Assembly: GCF_001563265.1 (NCBI RefSeq)
Contig: NZ_CP005083.1
Span: 685,001 to 749,000 of the forward strand
Length of the DNA stretch: 64,000 nt
From: Sphingobium sp. TKS
GTDB lineage: Bacteria > Pseudomonadota > Alphaproteobacteria > Sphingomonadales > Sphingomonadaceae
Direction of reading: 5' to 3'
Under the pieces are notes generated by a model. It was not told the DNA's origin and made no database searches. It saw only the letters and a program-made list of their open reading frames with translations. The number at the start of each line of letters is the position of its first letter. Position 1 is the stretch's first letter. Positions 33,979 to 43,804 of the stretch are shown here, piece after piece. A program made the position numbers and the translations under genes.

Positions 33979-36041
33979 CCGCAAACGACAAAATCATCCC
34001 CGCCGTATCGTTCACCACGGCGCGCACCGGCGTTTCGGCCAAGGCGGACGAGCTGGGCATGCGGCCGATGCAGGCGCGTGCCTATGAAAAGCGGGGCGAG
34101 CAATATCTGCTGATCAAATCGCCGCCGGCATCGGGCAAAAGCCGGGCGCTGATGTTCGTGGCGCTCGACAAGCTGACCAACCAGGGCGTGCGCCAGGCGA
34201 TCATCTGCGTACCCGAACGCTCGATCGGCGCGAGCTTTGGCAGCGAGCCGCTGAGCAAGTACGGCTTCTACGCCGACTGGGTGGTCGCCCCGCAATGGAA
34301 CCTGTGCAACACGCCCGGCGCCGACGACCCGAAGGTTGCCAAGTCCAAGGTCAAGGCCGTCGGCGAGTTCCTCGCCAGCGACGCCAAGGTGTTGGTCTGC
34401 ACCCATGCGACATTCCGCTTTGCCTTCGATGAACTGGGCGTCGAGGCCTTCGACAACCGCCTGGTGGCGATCGACGAGTTCCACCATGTTTCCGCCGACG
34501 CCGGCAACCGACTCGGTGCACAACTTGCGCAGCTGATCGGGCGGGACAAGGCGCATATCGTGGCGATGACCGGCAGCTATTTCCGGGGCGATGCAATTCC
34601 CGTGCTGGCGCCCGAGGACGAGACCCGGTTCGAGACCGTCACCTACACCTATTACGAGCAGCTCAACGGGTACGAGTACCTCAAGGTGCTCGACATCGGC
34701 TACAGCTTCTACACCGGGCCCTATACTGAGAAGATCTCGGCGCTGCTCGATCCGACGGTTAAGACCATCGTCCACATTCCTTCGGTCAATTCGAAGGAAA
34801 GCCTCAAGGACAAGCACCGCGAGGCCGAGGACATCATGAACCACCTCGGCGACTGGCAGGGCGTCGATCCCGAAACGGGTTTCCACCTGATCCGCGCTGC
34901 TGGGGGCAAGGTGATCAAGGTGGCCGATCTGGTCGATGATGATGCCGCCAAGCGGGACCGGGTGGTCTCGGCGCTCAAGTCGCACAAGGGACGCGAAGAC
35001 CGCGATTTCGTGGACGTGATCATCGCGCTCGGCATGGCGAAGGAAGGCTTCGACTGGATCTGGTGCGAACATGCGCTGACTGTCGGCTATCGTTCAAGCC
35101 TGACCGAGATCATCCAGATCATCGGCCGCGCCACTCGCGATGCGCCGGGCAAGACGCGGGCACGCTTCACCAATCTGATCGCGGAACCGGCAGCGGACGA
35201 TCCGCTCGTGGTCGACGCCATCAACGATTACCTCAAGGCCATCGCCGCCAGCCTGCTGATGGAGCAGGTGCTGGCGCCGCGCTTTGATTTCACGCCCAAG
35301 GATGCCGGCCCCAAGCCGGGCTTCGATTACGGCGAGGCCGGCTACAAGGAAGGCGCGCTCAACATCGGCGTCAACCCGCAAGGGCAGATGCATTTCGAGA
35401 TCAAGGGCCTGAAGCTGCCGACCAGCATCGAGGCGACGCGCATTTGCCGCGAAGACCTCAACGAGGTGATCGCCAGCTTCGTGCAGGACAAGGCCGCGCT
35501 GGAACGCGGAATGTTCGACCCCGAGGTGGTGCCGGAGGAACTGACCCAGCTGAAAATGGGCAAGATCATCCGCGAGAAATATCCTGAACTGAGCGATGAG
35601 GACCAGGAGGCGGTGCGCCAGCATGCGGTCGCGGCCATGACGCTGACCCAGCAGGCCAAGGCCGCCATTACCGGCATCGATGCCGATGGCGACCTCAAGG
35701 CCAGCACGGCCTTCATCGACGGTGTGCGCAAGTTCGCGCTCAGCGTGACCGACCTCGACATCGACCTCATCGACCGGGTCAATCCGTTCAGCGCGACTTA
35801 TGCCGTGCTGGCCAAGGCGATGGATGAGAAGACGCTGTTGCAGGTCCAGGCGGTAATCAACGCCAAGAAGGACAAGCTGACCTACGAGGATGCCCGTGCG
35901 CTGGCCGAACGCGCACTGGAATTCAAGCGCGAGCGGGGCCGGCTGCCGTCGCTGACCTCGCAGGACGCCTGGGAGCGCAAGATGGCTGAAGGGGTCGCGT
36001 TCCTTCAGCGCCATGCCACGAAGGCAGCCGCCGATGGCTGA
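33975..36041 (+). CDS. DEAD/DEAH-type SF2 helicase of the restriction-like block
   Basis: A 688-aa SF2 ATPase. Motif I is PPASGKSRA (50-58), motif II DEFHH (167-171), motif III AMTGSYF (197-203) and motif VI QIIGRATRD (381-389). The C-terminal 290 residues are helical with no known nuclease motif. It may translocate or remodel DNA for the GIY-YIG nuclease, whose gene overlaps it by 8 bases. Together with the nuclease-less MmeI-like methylase it suggests a restriction system with split subunits. Confidence 0.88.
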   Translation: MTANDKIIPAVSFTTARTGVSAKADELGMRPMQARAYEKRGEQYLLIKSPPASGKSRALMFVALDKLTNQGVRQAIICVPERSIGASFGSEPLSKYGFYADWVVAPQWNLCNTPGADDPKVAKSKVKAVGEFLASDAKVLVCTHATFRFAFDELGVEAFDNRLVAIDEFHHVSADAGNRLGAQLAQLIGRDKAHIVAMTGSYFRGDAIPVLAPEDETRFETVTYTYYEQLNGYEYLKVLDIGYSFYTGPYTEKISALLDPTVKTIVHIPSVNSKESLKDKHREAEDIMNHLGDWQGVDPETGFHLIRAAGGKVIKVADLVDDDAAKRDRVVSALKSHKGREDRDFVDVIIALGMAKEGFDWIWCEHALTVGYRSSLTEIIQIIGRATRDAPGKTRARFTNLIAEPAADDPLVVDAINDYLKAIAASLLMEQVLAPRFDFTPKDAGPKPGFDYGEAGYKEGALNIGVNPQGQMHFEIKGLKLPTSIEATRICREDLNEVIASFVQDKAALERGMFDPEVVPEELTQLKMGKIIREKYPELSDEDQEAVRQHAVAAMTLTQQAKAAITGIDADGDLKASTAFIDGVRKFALSVTDLDIDLIDRVNPFSATYAVLAKAMDEKTLLQVQAVINAKKDKLTYEDARALAERALEFKRERGRLPSLTSQDAWERKMAEGVAFLQRHATKAAADG

Positions 36042-37230
36042 ACTGAGCGACCTCGAACTGCTGGCAGAACTGGGCGTCGAGACGGCGGTGGAGCCCGCGC
36101 GCTCGCTGACTCCGTTGCAGGAACGCATCATCGCCGGGTTCGAGGATATCCAGCGGTTCGTGGCCGAACATCGCCGGCTGCCGCAGCACGGCGTAGACCG
36201 CGATATTTTCGAACGCCTCTATGCCGTGCGCCTGGATCGCCTGCGCGCTCAACCCGACGTTCGCGAGCTGCTGGCGGCACTGGATACGGGCGGCATCCTC
36301 GACAGCGCCACTGTTGTCGGCGCTGAAGCTGTAAATCTCGATGACACGGCATTGCTGGCCGAACTCGGCGTCGAGTCCGGTTCCGGCGATGACATTTCCC
36401 AACTTCGCCACGTCGCCCCACGGGCCGAGAAGCGAGCCGCCGAAGAAATCGCCAATCGCGAGAAGTGCGAAGATTTCGACACGTTCAAGCCGCTGTTCGA
36501 ACGTGTTCAGGCAGATCTCGCATCGGGTAACCGTCAGGCAAAGGTGCTCGAACAAACCGAGGTGACGCTAGCCGAGATCCAGCCCGGCAATTTTTTCATC
36601 GTCGGCGGCCAGCTGGCCTATGTCGCCGCGTCAACTGACGAGTTCGTGACGCAGTACGAGCGCAAGGATCGCCGGGTCCGGGTGATCTACGACAACGCCA
36701 CCGAAGCCAGCGTCCTGTCCCGATCCTTCCAGAAGGCGCTCTACCGCGACGAAACAGCGCGCCGGATCACCGAGCAGAGCGCGGGGCCGCTGTTTGGCGA
36801 TACCGCCGAGCCCGATGATCTCGCCAGCGGGACCATCTACGTCCTGCGCAGCAAGTCAGCTCATCCCTATGTCGACGAGCATCGGAACCTGATCCACAAA
36901 ATTGGCGTGACCGGGCAGCCGGTTGCGAGCCGGATTGCCAATGCCCGCAATGACCCTACCTTCCTGCTAGCCGATGTCGAGGTTGTTGCGGAATATCGGC
37001 TCTACAACATCAACCGGACCAAGCTGGAAAACCTGATCCATCGCGCGCTTGGCCCGGCAAGGCTCGACCTTTCTGCCGGCGACCGTTTCGGCAAGACCGT
37101 CCAACCTCGCGAATGGTTTCTGGCACCGCTCAGCGCGATCGATGAACTTGTAGCAAAGATTAGCGATGGCAGCGTTACGGGATACCGATACGACCTCACC
37201 CAAGCTCGCTTTGTGCGAGACTGTGAATGA
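36034..37230 (+). CDS. GIY-YIG nuclease family protein
   Basis: A 398-aa protein. The N-terminal 250 residues contain two LLAELGVE segments (about 10-17 and 107-114) and helical stretches that may contact the helicase. The C-terminal GIY-YIG/T5orf172-like domain has GTIYVLRS (266-273), KIGVTGQPVASRIANA (289-304) with the catalytic Arg near 300, and KLENLIHRALG with the metal-binding Glu near 332. It is the likely cleavage subunit of the block. ATG 36034 overlaps the helicase stop; an ATG at 36013 adds seven residues. Confidence 0.87.
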   Translation: MAELSDLELLAELGVETAVEPARSLTPLQERIIAGFEDIQRFVAEHRRLPQHGVDRDIFERLYAVRLDRLRAQPDVRELLAALDTGGILDSATVVGAEAVNLDDTALLAELGVESGSGDDISQLRHVAPRAEKRAAEEIANREKCEDFDTFKPLFERVQADLASGNRQAKVLEQTEVTLAEIQPGNFFIVGGQLAYVAASTDEFVTQYERKDRRVRVIYDNATEASVLSRSFQKALYRDETARRITEQSAGPLFGDTAEPDDLASGTIYVLRSKSAHPYVDEHRNLIHKIGVTGQPVASRIANARNDPTFLLADVEVVAEYRLYNINRTKLENLIHRALGPARLDLSAGDRFGKTVQPREWFLAPLSAIDELVAKISDGSVTGYRYDLTQARFVRDCE

Positions 37231-37335
37231 TGGTCGATCATTAATTGGCGAACGCGAAGTTTCAAGAAGCAGATTGGTGTGCCCTACGTCTCTTTTGAGG
37301 CATAATATCGGGCCTTTGAAGATGGATCAGGCGCC

Positions 37336-39153
37336 ATGTATCTTTCGCGAATAAGGATTCAGAATTTCCGTAACTTCCAGGATCTCGATGTCGCTTTGGG
37401 TGGTAACGTCGTCATCGTCGGGGAGAACCGGGTCGGGAAGAGCAATCTGCTTTTTGGTCTGCGACTGATCTTTGACCCTTCACTACCAGATAGCAGCAGG
37501 CAGCTCGGTCTTTCCGATTTCTGGGATGGCCTAGCCGCAGTCGATGCCAACACGACAATCACCATTTCCGTAGAGATCAAGGATTTCGAGGATGACCCCG
37601 ACGTCCTTGCCGTACTCACTGATTTCCGTCTCGACGACGATCCCGACACAATCCGCCTGACTTATCTGCTTCGCGCCCAGCCCGGTTTGGGGCACCCGCC
37701 AGTGAGCGACGATGACTTCTCTTTCGTCTGCTTCGGCGGGGAAAGCGAGGCTAAGCGGTTCGGGCACGACTTGCGCCGTCGCATCACCATGGACCTGTTG
37801 CCGGCGCTGCGCGATGCCGAAGGTGATCTTGCTACATGGCGCCGCTCGCCGCTCCGACCGCTGGTCGAAGACGCCTTCGTCTCGATCGACATGGCGGAGC
37901 TCAAGGAGATCGGCGATAAGATCGCTGAGGCTAGCAAGGCTGCAATCGAATTCGATGAGGTAAAAGCGCTCGAGACCAAGATTGGGGAATTATTTGTCGC
38001 GATGGCCGGCCCCAAGCAGAACGTGCAGCCTTCACTCGGATTTTCCGCTACTGACGCAACCCGCATCAATCGTCAGATTCGGCTGCTGATCGATGAAGGC
38101 CGGCGCGGTGTCGCTGATGCCAGTTTGGGGTCCGCCAATCTCATTTTCCTTACCCTGAAACTGCTCGACCTCCAGCGGCTGATCGAGAACAATAAGCGCG
38201 ATCATTCGCTGCTCGCCATAGAGGAACCCGAAGCGCACCTCCATCCGCACCTCCAGCGCTTGGTCTATAAGCATCTGTTCGAGACGATCGTCGATGGCGA
38301 TGCGGACCAGGATGAAGACGGCGACGGTGCTGGGCCCTTGTCAGTGATCCTCACTACGCATTCACCGCATATCGCCAGCGTCGCGCCGCTGGAATCGCTG
38401 CTCCTTCTGCGCAGTCAAGATGGCGAGGGCACAAAAGGCTATTCCACGGCATCTGCCGATTTCAGCGAAAGCGAGACCGATGATCTGTCCCGCTATCTTG
38501 ATGTCACTCGTGCTGAGATGGTGTTCGCCCGCGGCGTCCTTTTGGTAGAGGGCGATGCCGAACGCTTTCTCATTCCAGCCTTTGCCAGTGACATGAACAT
38601 CTCCCTCGACGAGTATGGCGTGTCGGTCTGTTCGGTCGCGGGAACTAATTTCCAGCCTTATGTAAAGCTGCTGTGCGCGCTCGGCCTCCCCTTTGCCGTC
38701 ATCACCGACTGCGACTGGGTCGACGAGAAGCCGCGCGCCTATAATCGGGCGCTCAAACTTATCGACACCATTGATCGAGCCCGAGGCGGCGCCGACACAA
38801 ATGCTTTGATTAAGGGCATCAAAGACTTGGAGACGTGGGAAGATTCTTTCGTGGAATGCAAGGCATTCGGCATTTTCGTGAACTCGGGTACGCTTGAGAC
38901 TGAGCTCTTCGAAGGAAACTATGCCAAGGAGATGATCGAAACGCTGCGCGAGCATAACTTCGGCCAGAAGCGCATGGCCCTGCTCGACGCTTGGGAGGCC
39001 GATCCCAAATCCTATAATTCCGACGAGATGCTCAAGATGATCGAGCAGTTGGGCAAGGGACGCTATGCTCAGCGCCTCGCCACACGCGTACCGGGCAAGC
39101 TCGTCCCCGATTACATCGCCGATGCAATCAACCATGTAATTGACCTTGTCTGA
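37336..39153 (+). CDS. gajA: OLD-family ATPase/Toprim nuclease, GajA-like
   Basis: A 605-aa overcoming-lysogenization-defect family protein. The ABC-type ATPase has GENRVGKSN (29-37), a signature-like SLGSAN, Walker B LLAIEEPEAHLHPHLQ (about 292-307) and THSPH. The C-terminal Toprim part has LLVEGDAERFLIPAF (about 402-416), AVITDCDWVDEKP (about 453-465) and a later TELFEGN. Length and the UvrD partner fit GajA of Gabija anti-phage defence, where GajA is a DNA nuclease licensed by nucleotide depletion. Class 2 OLD without defence function is the main alternative. Confidence 0.85.
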   Translation: MYLSRIRIQNFRNFQDLDVALGGNVVIVGENRVGKSNLLFGLRLIFDPSLPDSSRQLGLSDFWDGLAAVDANTTITISVEIKDFEDDPDVLAVLTDFRLDDDPDTIRLTYLLRAQPGLGHPPVSDDDFSFVCFGGESEAKRFGHDLRRRITMDLLPALRDAEGDLATWRRSPLRPLVEDAFVSIDMAELKEIGDKIAEASKAAIEFDEVKALETKIGELFVAMAGPKQNVQPSLGFSATDATRINRQIRLLIDEGRRGVADASLGSANLIFLTLKLLDLQRLIENNKRDHSLLAIEEPEAHLHPHLQRLVYKHLFETIVDGDADQDEDGDGAGPLSVILTTHSPHIASVAPLESLLLLRSQDGEGTKGYSTASADFSESETDDLSRYLDVTRAEMVFARGVLLVEGDAERFLIPAFASDMNISLDEYGVSVCSVAGTNFQPYVKLLCALGLPFAVITDCDWVDEKPRAYNRALKLIDTIDRARGGADTNALIKGIKDLETWEDSFVECKAFGIFVNSGTLETELFEGNYAKEMIETLREHNFGQKRMALLDAWEADPKSYNSDEMLKMIEQLGKGRYAQRLATRVPGKLVPDYIADAINHVIDLV

Positions 39154-40930
39154 CCGAGCGCTCTATCTGCGGGCAGCAGAAGATCTGCGGCCAAACGACA
39201 AACAGTGGCAGGCGTACACGTCCGCCGAGCACTGCGTGCTGCTCGCCGGCCCCGGCAGCGGCAAGACCAAGACGTTGACCGTCAAACTCGCGCGGATGCT
39301 GAGCGAGGATGTCGAAGATCCGCGCGGCATCGCCTGTATTACCTACAACAACGAATGCGCGCGTGAGTTGGAAACGCGGCTCGATGCGCTCGGGATCGCA
39401 CCGGGCGGCCGTGTCTTCATCGGCACCGTACATAGTTTCTCGCTGACCCAAATCCTGTTGCCCTATTCGAAGGTGGCGGGACTGGGTCTTCCCGATGATT
39501 TTTCAGTAGCGAGCCGCCGACAGACGCGCGCCGCGCTTGAGATCGCGCATGCTAAGGTCATTAAGGGAGCGGAGAATCCACAAACCTGGGAATTTCGGCT
39601 CGGAGGGCACCGACGCCGTTTCCTCAATCGCGATGTCGAGGCGTGGAAAACGCTCGACCCGCAATTGACCAGACTCGTTGAGGCCTACGAAGCTGAACTG
39701 CGAAAAATGGGTGTCATCGACTTCGACGACATGCCGTTGCTGGCACTGCGTGCGCTTGCCGAGCACGCTTGGCTGCGCAGGGCGCTGGCCGCAAAATATC
39801 CGATCCTTGCTGTCGATGAGTACCAAGATCTTGGGCGCGCATTGCACGCGATGGTGATGGGGCTTTGCTTCAGCGCTGGCATCCGTCTGTTCGCGGTCGG
39901 GGACGTCGATCAGTCGATCTATGGGTTCACCGGCGCCAATCCCGAGCTGTTGCGCAAGCTATCGGAGAGAAAAGATGTCGAAACCGTTCGGCTCGGCCTC
40001 AACTATCGCTGCGGGTCGCAGATCGTCACCGCCTCAGAATACGCTTTGGGCGAGAAACGCGGATATAAAGTACCTGACGGTGCTCACGAAGGCACGATCT
40101 ATTTCCATCCTTGCACTGGCGGATATGCTGGGCAGGCGCGCTATCTCATCGAGCAGTTAATCCCTGAAATCCGTGCGCGCCGACCCAACCTCAATCTCGG
40201 CGAGATCGCCGTGCTGTACCCGGCTGCCTTCATCGGCAATGAAGTAGCCTCAGTAGCGGCAGATAATGGCTATGCGGTCATCCGCACCGACGGCAACGCG
40301 CTCTACCCACGCGGCAGTCGCCTTATGCGCTGGCTGGAGCAGTGCGCGATGTGGTGTTGTGGCGGCTGGCGATCGGGTCAGCCCAGGATCAGCCGGGTGA
40401 TTGCCGAGGGCGCGCGACTCTTCCATGAGGTTCTTGGCAGCGATGATGATCGGCTCGAATTGCAGCGTTCGTTGATCGCCGCGCTTTGGTGCCGCCGCGA
40501 CGACACGATTGGTTTGCGCGACTGGCTCATTGCCCTACGCGACGAGATTATTCGGCCGAATGTGGGGCAAGCGCGATCCTTGGCTGATGAGCTGGAGACT
40601 TTGAACACCTTCATAGGTCGGCTGGGCCCCATGGGCGATGTTGATGATTTTCCGCTCGGCGAGTTCGCGGGCATTGGCTCTGGGCTCGACCGTATCAATC
40701 TATCGACGTTGCATAGCGCCAAAGGACGCGAGTTCGATGCCGTTATCCTGTTCGGGATGGAAGAAGGGCGCCTGCCAAGAAACAACGCCAGCGAAACGGA
40801 AGTCCGGGAAGCACGACGGCTATTCTATGTCGGCTTCACCCGAGCACGGCACGAAATCCACCTGATGTATGCGCAAGCAAATCCCTCACGCTTCGTAAGC
40901 GAGGTCAAGAACCGACTCGAAGAAGCTTGA
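39140..40930 (+). CDS. gajB: UvrD-like SF1 helicase, GajB-like
   Basis: A 596-aa SF1 helicase: AGPGSGKTKT (36-45), ACITYNNECARELETRL (motif Ia), DFDDMPLLALRAL, ILAVDEYQDLG (about 221-231), GDVDQSIYGFTGA (motif III), LNYRC, LSTLHSAKGREFDAVIL (motif V) and LFYVGFTRAR (motif VI). In Gabija, GajB senses DNA ends and activates GajA. The start appears to be TTG 39140, overlapping gajA by 14 bases with no ATG nearby and no strong ribosome-binding site, so translation is probably coupled. TTG 39146 is an alternative. Confidence 0.87.
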   Translation: MTLSDRALYLRAAEDLRPNDKQWQAYTSAEHCVLLAGPGSGKTKTLTVKLARMLSEDVEDPRGIACITYNNECARELETRLDALGIAPGGRVFIGTVHSFSLTQILLPYSKVAGLGLPDDFSVASRRQTRAALEIAHAKVIKGAENPQTWEFRLGGHRRRFLNRDVEAWKTLDPQLTRLVEAYEAELRKMGVIDFDDMPLLALRALAEHAWLRRALAAKYPILAVDEYQDLGRALHAMVMGLCFSAGIRLFAVGDVDQSIYGFTGANPELLRKLSERKDVETVRLGLNYRCGSQIVTASEYALGEKRGYKVPDGAHEGTIYFHPCTGGYAGQARYLIEQLIPEIRARRPNLNLGEIAVLYPAAFIGNEVASVAADNGYAVIRTDGNALYPRGSRLMRWLEQCAMWCCGGWRSGQPRISRVIAEGARLFHEVLGSDDDRLELQRSLIAALWCRRDDTIGLRDWLIALRDEIIRPNVGQARSLADELETLNTFIGRLGPMGDVDDFPLGEFAGIGSGLDRINLSTLHSAKGREFDAVILFGMEEGRLPRNNASETEVREARRLFYVGFTRARHEIHLMYAQANPSRFVSEVKNRLEEA

Positions 40931-40973
40931 ATTTCAATCGTTGCGGCGGCAGTAGATTTCCCGCATCGCCTGC

Positions 40974-42569
40974 TTAGCGATCGACCTCTGCCGCTACCTT
41001 CCAGGCTCCATCGTCCACCATTTGCTCGGACAGTCGCTGCATCACGCAGACCACTTCGACGAGGCGCACGCCGTCGATTCGGCGCATGTGCATTGTCGGA
41101 CGCCGGACTGCGATCAGCTTTTGCATATCATGATCGAATCCGGTCTTTTCAACGAACACATTGCCGAACACTTCATCCCAGTTCTTTGTGCTCTGGATGA
41201 TACCCGATAGTTCGCCCAGCTCAGTGTAATTGACCAGTGGCGCAAACACTTCACCGCGCGCCATCGCTGCCTTGCGGATCTGCTTCGCCTTGCCGATCAG
41301 GTTCGACGCGCGCAGCTTGAACCAGTCAGGACCGCAGTTTTCTTCGAGCTTGCGCTCGACATAGGCGCGCAGCTCCTGCTCGAACCGTCCGACCAGCGCA
41401 TAGGCATCCTTGCTAGTGCCGCGTGACCGCACGGTCATCGACACTTCGCCAAGCGTCACCACCGCCACGGCGCTGGCCTCTGAGCGAAGCCCGGCAGTCA
41501 GTCCGCTCTCGATCATGATCTCGAGCGCCATACTGGGCTCCGCGACGATTAGCCCTTCATCGACCTCAGCCTCACGGTACATGCGCTTGCGCACGCGCCC
41601 GTCGCGCCAGAAACTCTCCGGCAGATCGACGCGAGTTCGCCATTCGCCGAACAGCGAATGGTAAGCATCGAGCTGGAAATGACTGCGCCGGTCAAACGCT
41701 TCGCTAATGCCGGCTAGCGCTGACATTTTAAGCTGGGTCGCCGCGAAATCTGTCTCGAACCGGGAGGTTAACCCAAGCATCGTGCTCATCTTGACCTGAT
41801 CGAGCGCGGCCGAGCCGATGAAGTTCTTGGCGATCGCGCCGCGTATGTCATCGACCGCCGTGCCAAGCCCACCGCCAAGAAGCTTGGCAATCGCAGGAGT
41901 GTCGATTCGGCTAAGAGTTCTGGCCCATTGTGAGATTCGGGCAATGTCACCGAACGGTCCAGCCAACGATGCCAGAAGAGATTTCTGGACGGTGCGCTGC
42001 TGATCTTCGAATTGCTTGATGACCGAACCGATGCCACCAAGTGGGCGCATGGCTTCTTCGAGTGTCCGCTGTGCCTGACTGACAGCGAGCGCCAAGGACG
42101 GATCGATTTTGAGCGGCTGGACGCCTTGGATCGCCGCAATCACCTTCGGGTCGATCGAGGGCATGATCGCGCCGATTGAAGCGAACTTGGCCTGGTCGAT
42201 AGCCAATGGCTGCATCGCTTTGAAGCTCGCGGCCAACTCCGCAGACGGCTGGAGCATCCTGCGCATTGCTTCTATTCGCGCGGTCTCGGCGGCGCCAAAG
42301 GTCGGGCCAAGCCCAAGCTCGACCTGTTTGGCCAGTTGCTGCGCAGGGGATTTTGCGTAATTGCGAGCGAGCTTTGCCGCTGGTGAATCGTAAAGCTCTC
42401 TCGCGATTTTTGCAGCCGGCGATTCCAAGTGTCCACGTGTGAGATGCTCGGTCGTGTCGTCGCGCCCGCCGCATGCGATCTCTTCTGCTATCGTTAGTGG
42501 CTCGCCGCGCACGCTTTTCGAAAGCTTGTGGGTCGGGCGCTCGCCGCTAGCACTGTCGTCGTTATCCAT
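40974..42569 (-). CDS. HEPN_Swt1-like protein, possible RNase effector
   Basis: A 531-aa protein. Residues 50-81 hold three repeats at an exact 12-residue period (SPAAKIAR, SPAAKLAR, SPAQQLAK). A helical middle (about 90-340) has motifs such as MQPLAIDQAKF and VQPLKIDPS. The C-terminal domain FEQELRAYVERKLEENCGPDWF... NWDEVFGNVF matches the HEPN_Swt1 pattern and ends with RRPTMH (489-494), an RX4H motif like that of HEPN RNases. It is the last gene of a three-gene operon with an ImmA/IrrE peptidase. Function as a defence effector is inference. Confidence 0.75.
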   Translation of the reverse strand: MDNDDSASGERPTHKLSKSVRGEPLTIAEEIACGGRDDTTEHLTRGHLESPAAKIARELYDSPAAKLARNYAKSPAQQLAKQVELGLGPTFGAAETARIEAMRRMLQPSAELAASFKAMQPLAIDQAKFASIGAIMPSIDPKVIAAIQGVQPLKIDPSLALAVSQAQRTLEEAMRPLGGIGSVIKQFEDQQRTVQKSLLASLAGPFGDIARISQWARTLSRIDTPAIAKLLGGGLGTAVDDIRGAIAKNFIGSAALDQVKMSTMLGLTSRFETDFAATQLKMSALAGISEAFDRRSHFQLDAYHSLFGEWRTRVDLPESFWRDGRVRKRMYREAEVDEGLIVAEPSMALEIMIESGLTAGLRSEASAVAVVTLGEVSMTVRSRGTSKDAYALVGRFEQELRAYVERKLEENCGPDWFKLRASNLIGKAKQIRKAAMARGEVFAPLVNYTELGELSGIIQSTKNWDEVFGNVFVEKTGFDHDMQKLIAVRRPTMHMRRIDGVRLVEVVCVMQRLSEQMVDDGAWKVAAEVDR

Positions 42570-42677
42570 TGCCACCGCCCGATTGCTTACGTTTTGATCG
42601 ACCCGTGTGTGCCGCCTCGTCCATCCGCAGAACCACTCAGTCAAGCGTCGCCGCCACAGGCAGGTCTGCGCCCAGAG

Positions 42678-43778
42678 TCAGACGTAGGACCGGAATGGCG
42701 TCACGTTCGCGTCGCTCACTTCGGCCTCGGGAAGCTCCAAACCGGACACACGGCCAAACATTTCACGCTCCAACCCGCTTTCGTCGACTAAACGTCCGAC
42801 AGAACCAGGATAGGCGGCCTCGAGGGCGGAAAGAGCGCTTGGCAAAAGTTCAGGAACCTCACCAGCGATAATGTCATCATAGCGCTCTTGCCGCTTCTGG
42901 CCTGTCTTGCTGAGATGGATGTGCCCCGTGCGATACTGATCGGCAGAAATCATGCGGAGATCATAGGCGCGGCGCAGTATCGCTGCAGCTGACACCTTCC
43001 ACCTCAATTTGAGTTTAAAGATCTCTGCCCAATCCAGAAAACGTGAACGGGGGAACTCGTGTACAAATGAAGGCCGGGGAAGCAAGAAGGCGCTTGCGAA
43101 CCGGTTGGCCTGGTCCTCCGTTTCCTTGTCCCCGGTCTGGACGCCCCGGTGCATGATCAGGTGTCCGGCTTCATGCGCAAGGTCGAAGCGGAGCCGGCAC
43201 GCGGCGGGCTTCGCATCACTACGAATGATCATCGGGCGGACGGCATCGATTGACAGCGCGTCGACCCGTTCAGAAACGCCGCCGAAGAAGCTAACCACAG
43301 CACCTGCATTCTCAACCACTCGCATCATGCTGGAAACCGGTCCGGTGCCAAGCTGCCAATGCGCCCGAGCAGCATCCGCTACATCCTCCACCTCGTTAAG
43401 CGTCGAGACCGGGATGTCCGGGAAGGAAACATCGGGCAGATTGAGCTCGCGATCAAGCCTGCTCACAAAACCGTCAAGCAGGGTGCCTCGAGCTAGAACC
43501 TGGCTTACAATGGTGAGCGGCGTCGTGCGCTGCTTCCTGAAGTGGCATTGCTCGGGCCGGATTCCGACGTCCATGGGAAGCCCGAAGAAATGCCTCCCGA
43601 CGCCCAGGGCGTCAGCCAGCGCGTCGCGCATTTCCTCAGTCGGCGCCTTGATGCCCTGCTCGAGCTGATTCAGATACTGGCGTGTCGCGCTCACACGCAT
43701 GCCGAGTTGCTCAAGCGTGAGCCCAAGCGCGACCCTGGCAAGCCTGAGCCGATCGCCATGAAAAGCGCATGAAACCAT
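42678..43778 (-). CDS. XRE-ImmA/IrrE metallopeptidase regulator
   Basis: A 366-aa protein with an N-terminal XRE helix-turn-helix (LRLARVALGLTLEQLGMRVSATRQYLNQLEQG) and a C-terminal ImmA/IrrE zinc peptidase with HEAGH (202-206) and a downstream EDQANRFASAFLLP. Such proteins cleave a partner repressor or toxin-related protein in response to a signal. ATG 43778 (MVSCAFHGDRLRLAR) is preferred over the frame start at 43796. It lies 27 bases after the unknown 200-aa gene and about 108 bp before the HEPN gene. Confidence 0.9.
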   Translation of the reverse strand: MVSCAFHGDRLRLARVALGLTLEQLGMRVSATRQYLNQLEQGIKAPTEEMRDALADALGVGRHFFGLPMDVGIRPEQCHFRKQRTTPLTIVSQVLARGTLLDGFVSRLDRELNLPDVSFPDIPVSTLNEVEDVADAARAHWQLGTGPVSSMMRVVENAGAVVSFFGGVSERVDALSIDAVRPMIIRSDAKPAACRLRFDLAHEAGHLIMHRGVQTGDKETEDQANRFASAFLLPRPSFVHEFPRSRFLDWAEIFKLKLRWKVSAAAILRRAYDLRMISADQYRTGHIHLSKTGQKRQERYDDIIAGEVPELLPSALSALEAAYPGSVGRLVDESGLEREMFGRVSGLELPEAEVSDANVTPFRSYV

Positions 43779-43804
43779 AAGTGCCTCTCGCCGCACTGGC
43801 AGCC

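Noticed and set aside
30578..37230. DISARM or BREX system
   Set aside because: DISARM needs DrmA/DrmB/DrmC and BREX needs BrxC/PglZ-type proteins; none is present in the block.
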